Positions 1-11,934 of a stretch of 64,000 bases of DNA are shown here, in pieces. Source of the DNA: Phlebotomus papatasi (lineage: Eukaryota > Arthropoda > Insecta > Diptera > Psychodidae). The stretch is from assembly GCF_024763615.1 (NCBI RefSeq), contig NC_077222.1:14136001-14200000 (forward strand). The letters run 5' to 3'. A model generated the notes under the pieces. It was not told the DNA's origin, made no database searches, and was given only the letters and a program-made list of their open reading frames with translations. The first letter of the stretch is position 1; each line of letters opens with the position of its first letter. Both the position numbers and the translations under genes were made by a program.

Positions 1-975
1 TCCGGTTCTAATTATCCGGTGGTAGCCACATAAAGCTAAACTGACGCGTAATTTCATCCTCTATAACTCTTGTGAACATATCAAGCATCTACGATGAAAA
101 TGAAGTATATTTTTTAAAGATTTTTTGAAAAAGGGCACCTAAAATGGTGCATTTTTCTGTGTTTTTTCCATCTTATAGTAATTTTCCCACTTTAATAGAG
201 CATTTTATATGTCAAATAACTATGCCTAAAAGTTAGAGAATTTAATATTCTTTCATTTTCTTTTGGTTTGAATTTCCTATCATAATTCGTTTATTCACAA
301 TAATTTATTGAAAATAAAATGCATTAAAATCTCTTATTATATATAATTATATTAGTATCTTTGTCTAACCTACTGAAGAGCATTCTCTTTTGCACTCTCA
401 CTTACAAATTTCATATAAAAAGAGGTGAAATGAAAGAAAAGAGACGTATTTAGAAATAGAGAGAGAAGAATAGCTGTTATGAGTGCCAAAAAACTATTCT
501 TCTCTCTTTATTTCTATATACGTCTCTTTTTTTCATTTCGCCTCTTTTTATATGAAATGTGTAAGTGAGAGTGCAAAAGAGAATGCTCTTCAGTAGGTTA
601 GACAAAGATACCAAATAATTATATATAATAAGAGATTTTATTTTTATAATAATGCATTTTATTTTCAATAAATTATTGTGAATAAACGAATTAGAATAGA
701 AAATTTAAACCAAAAAGATATGAAAGAATATTAAATTCTCTAACTTTTAGGCATAGTTATTTGACATATAAAATGCTCTATTAAAGTGGGAAAATTACTA
801 GAAGATGGAAAAAACACAGAAAAATGTACCATTTTAGGTGCCCTTTTTTAAAAAATCTTTAAAAAATATACTTCATTTTCATCGTAGATGCTTGATATGT
901 TCACAAGAGTTATAGAGGATGAAATTACGCGTCAGTTTAGCTTTATGTGGCTACCACCGGATAATTAGAACCGGA
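1..975. mobile_element. Long foldback (snapback) palindromic element
   Basis: Bases 1-473 are the near-perfect reverse complement of bases 494-975, leaving a loop of about 20 nt at 474-493. The left arm begins TCCGGTTCTAATTATCCGG and the right arm ends with its complement. The arms differ by only scattered substitutions and small indels along some 475 bp. It has no credible coding capacity; a short minus-strand reading frame near the centre is an AT-rich chance ORF. This structure is typical of foldback elements or long-TIR non-autonomous DNA transposons. The window begins on the first paired base, so the element may extend to the left and a target-site duplication cannot be tested. Confidence 0.85.
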
Positions 976-1905
976 GATATGAATTTTTAAATTTTATAAA
1001 ACATCAAAAAACTAAATATGCTTTTTCAAAAAAATCTAGAGGTGACCCGGACAAACGGATTGCAGATTTGAGGTCCTTAAATGACCCTCTAACAAGTTTT
1101 GGCACTCTCGTCAAAAACACCCACAAAAAGGTAAATTTTGTCGCACCGTGTTAGTAAAACACTAAATTTGTTTGTGAAAAATGTAACTGATTACAAAAAT
1201 GTGTCTAAATTATACAATCGGGAGTTAAGATAGTTACAGTAAAAATAGTTTTTTTTCCACATTTTATTATGATTCTTCTGATTATAAGTCTCACATTGAC
1301 TAAGAGAATTGTACCAAGTTTCAGACAGTTTGCAATTTCGGACACTTTTTTGGTTTCGCAAATTCCATATATTTTTTTAAGTTTGTTTTTGGGGGTTTTA
1401 CAATGTCACACAAATAAAATGACAGCCTTTACGAATGAGACGCTATGCAAAACTTCAAAGAATTCCTAAAGGAAAAGAAATTTCAAGAAACCTTGTGTCC
1501 GATATTGCATACCAAGCAATGTATAAATTCCTATTCATATTTCAAAGTTGTTAAGAATTATTTTAGAGAAAACAAAGACGATAAACTACTTTAAAAATAT
1601 TACTTTTCAACCTCAAAACATTGTTGCTTATATGCAGTATTTCGGAAAATTGACACAGTTTGCCAATTCTGAGCAAAATTAATTTTCCCTGCCAAATTTT
1701 ATTTCTTTAGTGTATAAAAGCATTATGTCAAAAAATATTATGTATATTTAATTTATCAATATAAAATGTTGCAGTTTGTCGTAATTGACAATATTTTTAC
1801 ATGTCACAGATACATTTATTTATAAATTCGAGTATTTTGAACGTTTTGAACCTATATTTAACTTGGTTTGTAAGGTCAAAAGTGTTTGGTTATTGGTTTC
1901 AGTCA
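976..1905. other. AT-rich non-coding stretch
   Basis: No coding exon, strong hairpin or tandem repeat was recognised. The short reading frames here are AT-rich and lack protein-like composition. Confidence 0.5.
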
Positions 1906-1939
1906 GTATGAATGAACACCCAATTCTTTGTTCTCATCT

Positions 1940-2035
1940 GAGACAGAAAAAATTCCTGCCTACTCTCAGATTTGAACTGAGAATCTTTCGCTCTCTAGGC
2001 AACCGCTCTACAACTGAGCTATGTGGTCACAGGTC
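1940..2035 (-). repeat. tRNA-like sequence, probably a SINE head or tRNA pseudogene
   Basis: On the minus strand there is an A-box-like segment (TAGCTCAGTTGTAGAGC) and a perfect T-arm, CTCAG-TTCAAAT-CTGAG, containing a B-box. The expected acceptor stem does not pair and the anticodon arm is not convincing, so a functional tRNA is unlikely. A tRNA-derived SINE head or a decayed tRNA is the better reading. No second copy with the same body was found in the window. Confidence 0.5.
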
Positions 2036-2061
2036 ATAAGCTCTTATCGTGTGTTAGGTGT

Positions 2062-2241
2062 CTCAGGGTGTTTTGCATCGTGAGACAAGAAAGTTTTTCT
2101 TCGATGACCATATGATCGGACGCTGTTTAGAAGTAGCTCAACGACCCTCTTTCTTTATAATATCGTTGAGCCACCTCTACACAGCGTCCGATCATAGTCA
2201 TCGAAGAATTTTTTTTATCTTATCATGCAGAACACCCTAAG
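2062..2241. mobile_element. Palindromic MITE, about 180 bp
   Basis: The two halves are inverted copies. The outer ends read CTCAGGGTGTTTTGCAT and, inverted, CTTAGGGTGTTCTGCAT. The inner arms share a block around CTTCGATGAC and GATCGGACGCTGT with its complement at 2175-2210. The centre is an AT-rich spacer. It has no coding capacity. Target duplication is unclear. Confidence 0.75.
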
Positions 2242-2244
2242 ATT

Positions 2245-5140
2245 AGAGCCAAAAAAATTTTTTTCTTTGACTCACCCTTCTGTATATTCTGTCTGACTTT
2301 CACCAATTGCTCTTGCATTTCGACTTGTTGACTCTTACCGAGTTTTTATAAATATTGTGACATACGATAATTGCATACTTTGCATTTTCTGAAAATGTTG
2401 AAAATACATTGAACTAAATGCAGCATTTTCAACATTTACTTACAGAAGTTGTCAGATTATTAGTGCAATATTTAATATAATTATTTTTCTAAAAAAAAGT
2501 TTTCTGTGCAGAGCGCAATGTGTAAAAAAAATACTTAAAACTTGCGAATGGGCTCAAACAGAAGCAGATTTTGATTCTCCAATAGTGTCTTGGATGAAAG
2601 GTAAATGGAACTCTATTTGCACAAAAAGTCGTTGAAGTTCGAAGAATTCAAATTCAATTTCGAATTTTCATACTAAATTTTCGAACAAGTTGGGGAAAAT
2701 TTATCAAATATCACACTAAAATGCTGGCAAAAGAGGTACTCAGTGATTTTGGAGTGTTTAATTATTGGGGCAAGAACAGTAAACGTAGTTGTTCTGTTTT
2801 TTTCCTCACAACAATGTGAAGACCTACACATTTTGACACTTGAGAACTTCGAAATTCGAACAGGATGTAACTTCCGCCACCTTGCGAAAGTATTAAGAAG
2901 TAAGAAAGTCTCTTTTTTGGATCTTCAAATAGATTTTAGAATTTTTCAAGATCTACTTCTGTACGGAAAGAATGTGTCGGAATGCACGCACATACGACCA
3001 TCGCCGTCTTAATGCTGATACAAACCTTCAGTATGATTCAAAAATCTCTCAACTGTAATCAAAATATCCTTCAGCGGAGGGTGATACTCTCATGAATAAT
3101 CAATAATCTATGATTTTCACAACTCTGTACTTTTGAGTGAAAGATATTTTGCGCACATAAAAAAAGACAACGTTTGAAGATACTTTTCAACTTTTACCTA
3201 ACAAGAAGTGAGCTTTAATGCTGAAATACTGTGAGAAGATACGATAAAAGCGACTAATTGTAAATTCAATGAGAGAAGGAGGATTGTGCAAAATAAAAAA
3301 CACCCTAACACAGACAAACATTACTGGTGCAATAGATAAATCAAATTGAAATGAATATTTTAAAGGTAAAAAACATAAGAGAAAATGAGTCAGAAGGAAG
3401 ACGCCAGACTACAAGTTAAAAAGTCGCTTGGAGAAAGTTAATAATTCGATGGAATGAGGTGTACAAGAAAAAGAGCTACAATTTCAACGTCAGAAGTTAC
3501 TACAACTCGCAGCTATGAGATATTTCATCAACATTAAAACCTAAAGCATTGATGTTCTCCCTCAAACAAGATAATATTCTGCTTTTTCTTCTCTTTCTCT
3601 TCTGCTTATGGGCTTTTTTTTCCATTTAGAAGAAGAAGAAACGATCGCACCAAAGACATAAGATGCTGGGAAATTGGAGAAAAAAATTATTGAAAGACAA
3701 GACAACGATGACGATGGTTCAATGAAATTTATGTCTGTCAAGGTAAAGCACATCCAGCATGTTCAATGTGTTCTGCCTTCTAGAATCTCATCTTTCAATG
3801 TTCACCTTCCAAACTGTCTCTCCAATTCGATTATTGTTCAATAGGAAATACACAGAGCTCAAAGTTTAGTGTTTGCATGTGATAATAATTATGTTCCTTT
3901 TCAATTGTCAATAAATGATGATTTATTGTTATTCTTTTCCATGTCAAAACTTTCGAATTGTATGTTTGCGAAAAAAAAACCAGAGTAGAACGATACAAAT
4001 CTGCATTGCCAATAAAAAAATTCTCATTCAATTATTTTTCTTTTTAATATTTTTTGCTCAAGTAAATATATATACTTTCATCTACAGCTTTTTATAATTA
4101 AAATTTGCAAAATATATATATAAATTATTAAAATATTCCTTAAATCTAAAGACAAAAAAAAGTACATAATACAGAGAAATCCCTAAATACTAAAAAAAAT
4201 CTGTCATATAGTAACTTTAATTGTCTTTCTCAGCATTTTTTTTAAGAGTCACAACTAACATTTAAAAGTGAAGAAATAAAAAAAAGTCCATTTGGAGAGA
4301 AATGCAAGAGAAAGTCAACATATTTTGCCATGTAATCTGTCCATATTTTCTCTCAAAGCTAACAAATAATACAAATATCATAAAAAAAAACCTTATTCAA
4401 TAAAATTTCATCGAGATCGTTTCACAAAAAAAGCAAAGAAGCTTATTACACAAAAAAATACAGTAAGCAAATGCAAACATGCAAAGTGAAGTAATACCCT
4501 TTATCTCCTGAAGGCATAACACACCATTTAAATAAATCACGATAAATACAACACCCATCTTCTTTTCATCGTCATATTTAAAGTAGAAAAAGATGTTTAA
4601 CAATAAAAATTTACCGTGTGAATTATGTAAGAAAAGGTATTTAGCGAATAAATTGCTATTACAATGCGAAAACTTATTAAAAAGACTTAACACACATGCT
4701 ATTTAAAATGCATGTACTCATTTTAATTCACCGTCCATAAAAGAGAAAAGTATACCCATTTTTTTCTTGCTATCATCTATGCTCTGCATATTCAACCCAT
4801 CAATACTACGAATTGCTACTAGTACACTCCGAAAAAAAAAAACGTTTGTCGGAAGATTTGTAGGTTTTCACCGCCGCCGTCTTAGAGGCGAAACCAGCCT
4901 CCAGACATAACGATTTGTAGCTCAACAAACCTTGGAGCTAAAAATACGTAATTTGACAAATTGGTTTCTGTTTACAAATTTAGTTGGATCATTAAAAAGT
5001 TGCGAAGATAAATATTTGCAAAACATTTCAACATTGCAAAACTGATTTTCTCAGCCATAAACGTGAGGGGTAAAAGTTTGTATCTCATTGGTACTGATAT
5101 AAATTAATTTACAAACTAATTTGAAATGTAAATTTCCTTT
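2245..5140. other. AT-rich non-coding region
   Basis: Nearly 3 kb with no recognisable exon. It is dominated by A and T runs and chance short reading frames. A repeat-like patch at 4830-4930 (with CCGCCGCCGTCTTA) resembles bases 2995-3030 and may be a small degraded element. Confidence 0.4.
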
Positions 5141-5144
5141 TGAA

Positions 5145-5365
5145 ATAGGGTAAAGTGATACAATTTGGACAGGGCTTTTTGTCTTGATAAATTTAGTACT
5201 TCATTTTTATTTGTATATTTTTAATGCTATAGTTTTATAATTTGGTTCCTTGTGCTTAAAAACAAATTTCGTGCCGTATTTATCAAGAAAAAAGCCATGT
5301 CCAACTTGTACCGGCGAATTGTCCAACTTTTAACACTAATTCCAAATTATATCACATTACCCTAT
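5145..5365. mobile_element. TIR MITE, about 221 bp
   Basis: The terminal inverted repeats are about 24 bp: ATAGGGTAAAGTGATA at the left and the complement of ATAGGGTAATGTGATA at the right. A second paired block lies inside: GGACAGGGCTTTTTGTCTTG on the left matches the complement of the sequence at 5280-5305. The whole can fold as a hairpin with an AT-rich loop. There is no coding capacity. The flanking dinucleotide is compatible with TA target duplication but not decisive. Confidence 0.75.
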
Positions 5366-5747
5366 GTAATGATCGCGTTTAAATCTAAAAGAATTGGTAA
5401 ATTATTACAAAAATTAAAAGACTGATTTCCCCAGTTACAAGCTTGGGAGGTAAAAGTTTGTATCTTATTAGTACTGCTCCTTAAAGAACCAATTTAGAAA
5501 CTGGTTTGAAATGCTAATTTTTCCTTTAAAATGTGACATGATAATTTTATATCCAAAAGAATTACTTTGCACTTCGATTAGGTTTGTAACGAGGTTTGTT
5601 AAAAGTTTGTCAAAGATTAACTTCTCCATATAAAATACTTAAAATTTAGAAATGAGATGCCTGATCGGATGGAAAAGGTTTGTCATTCATTTTACTGCTC
5701 GAACTCGACAGATGGAGGAGTAGATAACCCCTCGATTTTGAGTTATA

Positions 5748-6513
5748 CTCCCTCCGTATCAAAAAAAAACCTTTGCAGAAAAATTGAGAATTAAGGACTG
5801 GTTTCAGGAAATGTTTTTGTAATTGGCCAATATTTTATGAATGAACTAACTCTCCATGTTTAATGCTAACTTTGATGTGCTGCCGCGATGGTAAGTTGAG
5901 GAACAATTGTGTTAAAATTAATTAATTACTGAAAATTGGACTGCTATTAACTTTATAGTCTAGGATTTGTTCTAAACTTTCAGAGTGTAAAAGGAAAAGT
6001 GAATAGTTGATTCCAGTATGCCATTTTTTATTGCTCAAACTTAGCAGAAAAATTTAACATTGGAAGACCGGTAGAAGGAGTGATAATACGTCATTGGCAT
6101 ACATGTACGAAATGTTCATCTGAATAATATCTAAAACCAAAAAAGCATTTGTTTACAGATAAGAACTATAGGAATTGACGAAAAATTATTAACTTATTAA
6201 TTATCCTGGAGTTTATATATGAGTGAACTCTTCGAACATTACAAGTTGCTATCTTTCACCGTTAAAAATCTAAATCAGATGGAAAATAAAACGTGGAAAA
6301 TGAGAAATTTCTAAGATTTGTTCCTCAACTTACCATCGCGGCTGAACCTCATATTAATATTAAACGTTGACAGTAGTTCGCACAAGAAATATCTACTAGT
6401 ATACAAAACATTTACCTTAAGACTGTCCCTAAATCTAATTTTTTCCCAAATATGTTACTTTTTTTAGGACAATTTTTTTTCCAAAAGTGCGACTTATTTT
6501 AATACAGAAGGAG
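5748..6513. mobile_element. Stowaway-like MITE or non-autonomous Tc1/mariner element
   Basis: The left end reads TA-CTCCCTCCGTATCAAAA. The right end, inverted, reads TA-CTCCTTCTGTATTAAAA. TA dinucleotides flank both ends as expected for Tc1/mariner-type insertion. The end sequence closely resembles the CTCCCTCCGT terminus known from plant Stowaway MITEs. The interior is non-coding and carries another inverted-repeat element at 5882-6342. Confidence 0.65.
5882..6342. mobile_element. Inverted-repeat element nested in the Stowaway-like MITE
   Basis: A 25-bp perfect inverted repeat bounds this segment: GCCGCGATGGTAAGTTGAGG at the left, with its complement ending at 6342. The 410-bp interior is AT-rich and non-coding. 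It lies entirely inside the 5748-6513 element, so it is either a later insertion or an internal inverted repeat of that element. Confidence 0.6.
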
Positions 6514-7049
6514 TATAAATATTTCGACGCCGTACCCCCTCTAAAGACTTATATGTTGGTAGCATTTTGGAAATTTTAAGTTTCGAGTTTTTTTTGACGT
6601 CACGCTGTTTGTCCGTCTGTACGTCTGTGCCTAGCTCCCGGTTAATTGTTTTTTAATATGAAGCTGCATGAAGTCGATTCATTACAAACTCAGCGTACAC
6701 TTCGAATTTCGAAAAAAGTTTTAAATGAAAATCTAGTATATTTATCCCTCTTTAAAAAGCCTAGAGTCCCGTGCACAAGGCACTCCTCAATTTTAACAAA
6801 TATCGCGTAACAGTTTACGAGTGCAGAAAAATTCCCATACGAGTCTGTATGTGAATGTGAGAAAATAGCTTCAACTTTGATAGCCACTCGTCAGGGAAAG
6901 GGTCTGCGTGTCTGTGACGCCTAGAGGTCAAACGGTTAGAGTAATACTTGTCATCTTTGGGACCCCCCTCTCATAAGTCGAATCTAGAACCATTAATAAG
7001 CCCCTTATTTTCTCCGAACCTCTCCCCTTTCCCTCCAAAATCATGTTTT

Positions 7050-7400
7050 TTTTTTTAACTGCTCGAAACGATTTTTCAAGGTCAAAGGTTAAAAAGGCTT
7101 TGGAGAACGTATTTAAAACTGAATGGTATCATATTTTGGGCTAGTTGGAAAGGTCTTGGAATTTCTGAAAAGACTAAACCGGTTTTAATCGGTTCTAAAC
7201 TGGTCATAAACCGGTTAATAATCTGCAACTGATTTTTATCTCAAAATCAATTTTATTGCTCCTAAGCTATTTTGTGAGATATTTTGAGTAATTTATGAAA
7301 CGACTTAAATAGATTGTGAGTCGATAAACGGTAAATGTTGCGAAAGTACTTTTAAGATATAGCATCTACGTTACCAGTTCGAGTATTTCGCAGAGCCTTG
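7050..7400 (+). repeat. Dispersed repeat family with ACCGGTT motifs, copy 1
   Basis: This segment contains GGAAAGGTCTTGGAATTTCTG followed by several ACCGGTT/AACCGGT motifs and the pattern TTTTATC-TCAAAATCAATTTTATTGCTC. The same order recurs at 31670-31930 in the same orientation, and at 37310-37570 and 46365-46740 in inverse orientation. Element type is unknown. Nothing else was recognised in the surrounding AT-rich 6.5-10 kb. Confidence 0.6.
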
Positions 7401-10080
7401 GAAATTAGGAAACAATATCATTTTGACTACATTTTAACTACGCCTTACAAACCTTTTCTTTCAAAGCATTTAAGCATTTATTGGCCACTGATTTGACAAG
7501 ACTTTGTAAAATTTTATTTGAAAGAAGTACAAATGACAAACTTTTAGCAAATATTTCCTTCAATCTTTAAAAGAAAACTGATTTACAAACTTGTTTGTTA
7601 ACCTATAAGCATCTGGATTAACTTAGTTATTCGAATTTGTGACTTTTCCTATTTTACCGATCAAGCGTCCATTGCAGTCTTAAGGCCTTTACTTTGCTAA
7701 CTGCATTTCTTCTGTGCGTGCATTCATTGTAAACGACGCGACGTATCGCTTCATTGCGATTACAATGTTACTGACACAGAGCAAATGCAGTTAGTACAGT
7801 TGCTGATCCAACCCAACAACTAAGACTTATAGCGTCAATTCCACAAAATTCTAATTAATTATAAACTTCTTTCCTACAATTTTTTTCTGAGTACAATTCT
7901 ACATCTTTCCTCCGGCATTTCCCGCCCCATATAAGCAATGTTGTTCCGCAGTTTAGTCACTGATGTTATAAAATACTGTCTTACTGCATATTTTATTGCA
8001 AGAAAGAGTAAAGGAAAAAAAGCAATTATATTAAAGAAAACATATCAAAATGCAGGCAATAAAAATAAATTCAACTCTATCGATGGCAAATTTATTCACA
8101 ACACCTTTTCTGCTACTGTTTAAATTTGCGTGCAATGGCGATAAGAAGTAATTAGAACAAATGCGATATATCGTGAAAAAGTCATATTTGTTATTAGGAA
8201 AAAGAAATATTTAGAAAAAAAATGAAAGAATAAATAAAATTCCGACTTTTATGCGCTTCAATGAGCATATGCGGATGTAATTAGGAAAAATAGAAAGAAA
8301 CCCCCTAATTTTCTTTCACAACCAGACAAGACCATCAATATTTTAGCTCAAAAAAGCATAATAGTAGGAAATGTTCATAACACATTCCTTGCAAAGTTAA
8401 CTAATAAATTGAATTAAATTACGAAATCTTTTCCCCTTCGATGCTTTTACACACATCATATTACTGTTTTTCCCACAATTATTCAAATATTCTTTTTTTT
8501 ATACAACTTCTTTTTGATCACAATATATAAAATGAAGAAAAAAAAATATTTGAAAGTTTTATGCAATTCACAAAACTCTCATTCGTAAAAGCTATGTTTA
8601 TATAGAAATATTATTAGAATTGGTAACAGTTACATGCAAAATATGTCGATCAGTTGACTATTCTGTTCAAAAAGTTCCATTTGAAAAATTCCTTCAGAAC
8701 GCTCTTTGAACAAAGTAATTATTTTTTCCATCGAAGTTTGTGATAAATATAGAATTAATAAAAAAAAACACCAAAACAAGAAAACCCACACCAGAAAAAT
8801 TTCCCAAAGAACAAGAAATTCTCAATTTTTTTGTCTTCACAAAATGTTTCCCAAAAAAAAACAAAAAATAAACTTTTTGTGTAATTAAATTAACTTTAGT
8901 GGCCTCTTATCACTTCTTCATCATCATAATTCCTCATTACACCCCAAATTGTATAGGAAATTTATCATCGTAACATCTGCAATTTATTGCTCAAGTGGAC
9001 CACTTTATCACTTTTTCATGTCTTCACATGGATTAAGATATACCAGAGAGATTTTTTTTCATGTTATTTTGCTTTAAAGATTTATCTTTCATGACACACA
9101 GCGCAGCACAAATTCCAACCCAAAAACAAGAATTATAGTGGAATAGGAGAGTCTTTCACAGAAACTATTTTTGCAAAACTGCCGCTTCATTAATGTTCCT
9201 CTTGTCTTTATCGTAAATTCTTTTTACTACATCATTTTGTAAATTTAAATTTTTCACACGATCTTCTTGGTTCTTTTCTTACCGCCAGCATATTTTGCCA
9301 AACTGGACGCTATTTTTTTTGCATATTTCAGTTTAAAGAAAAACTCTCTTCAAGTTTGCTTAGCGCAAAAAGACTTTATTTTATTTATGGTATTTCCGAT
9401 TGAATTTCTTGTTGAATCATAAAAAACTCTTCTCAATTATACTTCTTTTGGGTAACTCTACTAATCCCAAATAGTATACACACATAAAAAAACCTAATTT
9501 GGGAATAAAAGGAGGGAATTGTAGCACTTGGCTAGCAAAGTACCATTTTGGACACCAATTTACAAAAGTTGAAGTAAAAATTATACTACAATCACTAATT
9601 CATCTTCTTTCGCTTCTCCTTAATCCATCATACTCTCATGTGTCTCATTTTAACAAGAAAATCACATCAGCAAAATAATAAATGATCTCTTGCGAATGTA
9701 AGTATCTATCAGTATTACAGATCTGTGCTCCTTATATTATCGCACGTACTTAATAACACTGGTATGAATCGAGAAACTTATCATGTTCTGAGCACCTCTG
9801 GTTTTTTCCTATGAGACAGAAAACAAGATTTTAATAGGATGATTGAGCCTCTAATAGCTATTTTCATAGAAAGTAAGAAACTTGTTTTCATTTAATAAGC
9901 TCAGTGTATTCTTCATGTATTTTTGAGGTGGCCATAAGTGGTACTGAAAGTGGCCAAAACTGGACGATTTTTCCGATCGAATTTTAGAGCGGAAAGTGTA
10001 TGATTAATGCTCGTGATGAGAGGATTTTGTATTTAAATACTTGTCGAAGCCTTTAAAGTTCATTTGTAGAGCCTTGTTTG
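7400..10080. other. AT-rich non-coding region
   Basis: No exon, RNA gene or strong repeat was recognised. The base composition is strongly A/T with many homopolymer runs. Confidence 0.4.
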
Positions 10081-10084
10081 GAAA

Positions 10085-11930
10085 ATTGTACAAGAGAATC
10101 TCAAGAAGATCTACCGATATCGATTTTACTTCTTCGATAACCCCGATAACAGAATCGAACAGTTCGGTTAAAGATATCGCCGTTTCTTCTTCGATAATCC
10201 CATGGTAAAGTAATGCTTTATTTAAAGAACTCTACCTGAAGGTGCAAAGAAGATAATGTTTTTTAAAGTAAGAAGCCATACCGCTTAAGACTTTCAGAAT
10301 CTAACTACAAACCAAACGGTTATAGATATCGACGTATCTTCTTCGATAACCCGATGGCTCAATTTGTAACATGTTTTTGACATTTCAATGAGAGTAAATG
10401 AAATCTAGATCTAGTCATCTCGCTCACTTTCGCAGAAAATTTTGAAAACACGTTTATAGACAAAAGTTATTGTGCTCTGGTCATTATTCAAAAAGTGTCT
10501 CTAAAGATGCAAAGATCATGCTTTTATATTTCATAGTTCAGGGATTTCAGAATCGATATAGAGACCAAACGGTTATAGATATCGATGTGTCGGTAACCTC
10601 ATGGTTGAGTAATGCCTTATTTACAGAATTCTACCTGAAGACTCAGAGGCAACGTTTTTTTTTTTTTTTTAAGTAAAAAGCCGTATTACACCGTTTGAGA
10701 CTTTGAGAATCGAACTAGAAATCAAACGGTTTTAGATATTAACGTATCTTCTTCGAGAACCCCATGGCTTAATAATGCCTTATTCAAAGAAATTTATCTA
10801 AAGATTCAAAGATCATGCTTCTATATTTCCAAGTTTAGGGCTTTCAGAATCGAAATAAAAAGCAAACGGTTTTAGATATCGACGTATCTCTTCGCAAACC
10901 CCATGGCTCATAATGCCTTATTTAAAGAACTCTACTTGAAGATGTAGATAAGACCAAACTTTTAACGTTAGGAACCATATTTCAAATTTTGGGGCTTTAA
11001 GAATCAAACCAGAGACCAAAGGGTTACAGATATCGAAGTGTCTTCTTGAGTAACCCCATGGCTCAATACTGCCTTATTTAAAGAAGTTTATCTGAAGATG
11101 CAAAGATCCTGCTTCCCTATTTCAGAGTTCAGGGCTATCAAAATCGATATAGAGACCAAACCAGGGGCCTCTCGACATTTCATTTTTCCATACGTTTTTG
11201 CATAGAGGCACTAAAGACAATTGGCAAGTTTTTCCCTAAAGAGAATTACCTTATCAATCTGATATATTTCGAAATTGTGCATTAAAAGCTATCTAAAAAT
11301 ACATATTTCAAAATGCTCGCCGAAGTAATACAAGAACTACGAGTCTCCGAGGAGTCTCGGTGCAATATCTGCAAAATTTTTACAAGGAAAAGTGAAAATT
11401 TATTATTAGGCTTGATGGGCCCCTGGACCAAACGGTTATAGATATCAACGTGTCTTTTTGAACAATCCCATGGCTCAGTACTCTACTAAGAACTCTACCT
11501 GAAGACGCAGAAAGACAATGATTTTAAGGTTAAAAACAATCTTTTACCATTTTGATTATCAGAATCGAGCTAGAGACCAAACGGTTATAGATATCAGCAG
11601 GGATATCAGCGTTACTTCTTTCATGATCTCATAGTTCAGTAATGCTTGATTTACAGAAATTTACAAAACAATCTACTTAAGAGTTTCTTAAGTGAGGAAC
11701 AATATTTCACCGTTCCGGATCCGGATCCTAAAAGGTTGTACATATCGATTTTACTTCTTAGATAACCCCAGATATGCTCTTGAATTCTTATATGAAATGA
11801 ATGAAATGAATGATGAAATGAATTATGAATTCTTAAGGACAAAAAAATGCTTTTAAGCTAATAAGCATTTAGGAATCTATAGAACCCAAACGGTTCCAGA
11901 TATCTACTTAAATTCTTCGACAACCCTGTC
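10085..11930. repeat. Diverged tandem array, unit about 150 bp
   Basis: A unit containing ACCAAACGGTTATAGATATC, then ATCTTCTTCGATAACCCCAT, then GCCTTATTTAAAGAACTC recurs from about 10090 to 11930. The anchor motif appears near 10312, 10561, 10722, 10860, 11012, 11154/11426, 11574 and 11885, so spacing is about 140-170 bp apart from diverged or interrupted units. Copies differ by many substitutions and indels, so the array is old. It is interrupted by a hAT-type MITE at 11162-11425. Reading frames do not persist across units. Confidence 0.8.
11162..11425. mobile_element. hAT-type MITE with 8-bp target duplication
   Basis: The element is 264 bp and bounded by CAGGGGCC and its complement GGCCCCTG. 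It is flanked by perfect 8-bp duplications GACCAAAC at 11154-11161 and 11426-11433, which lie inside the repeated motif of the host array. An 8-bp duplication with CAGGG-type ends is the signature of the hAT superfamily. There is no coding sequence. A second, inverted copy is at 33358-33635. Confidence 0.88.
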
Positions 11931-11934
11931 CCTG

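Noticed and set aside
1940..2035. Functional tRNA gene
   Set aside because: The T-arm is good, but the acceptor stem does not pair and the anticodon arm is poor.
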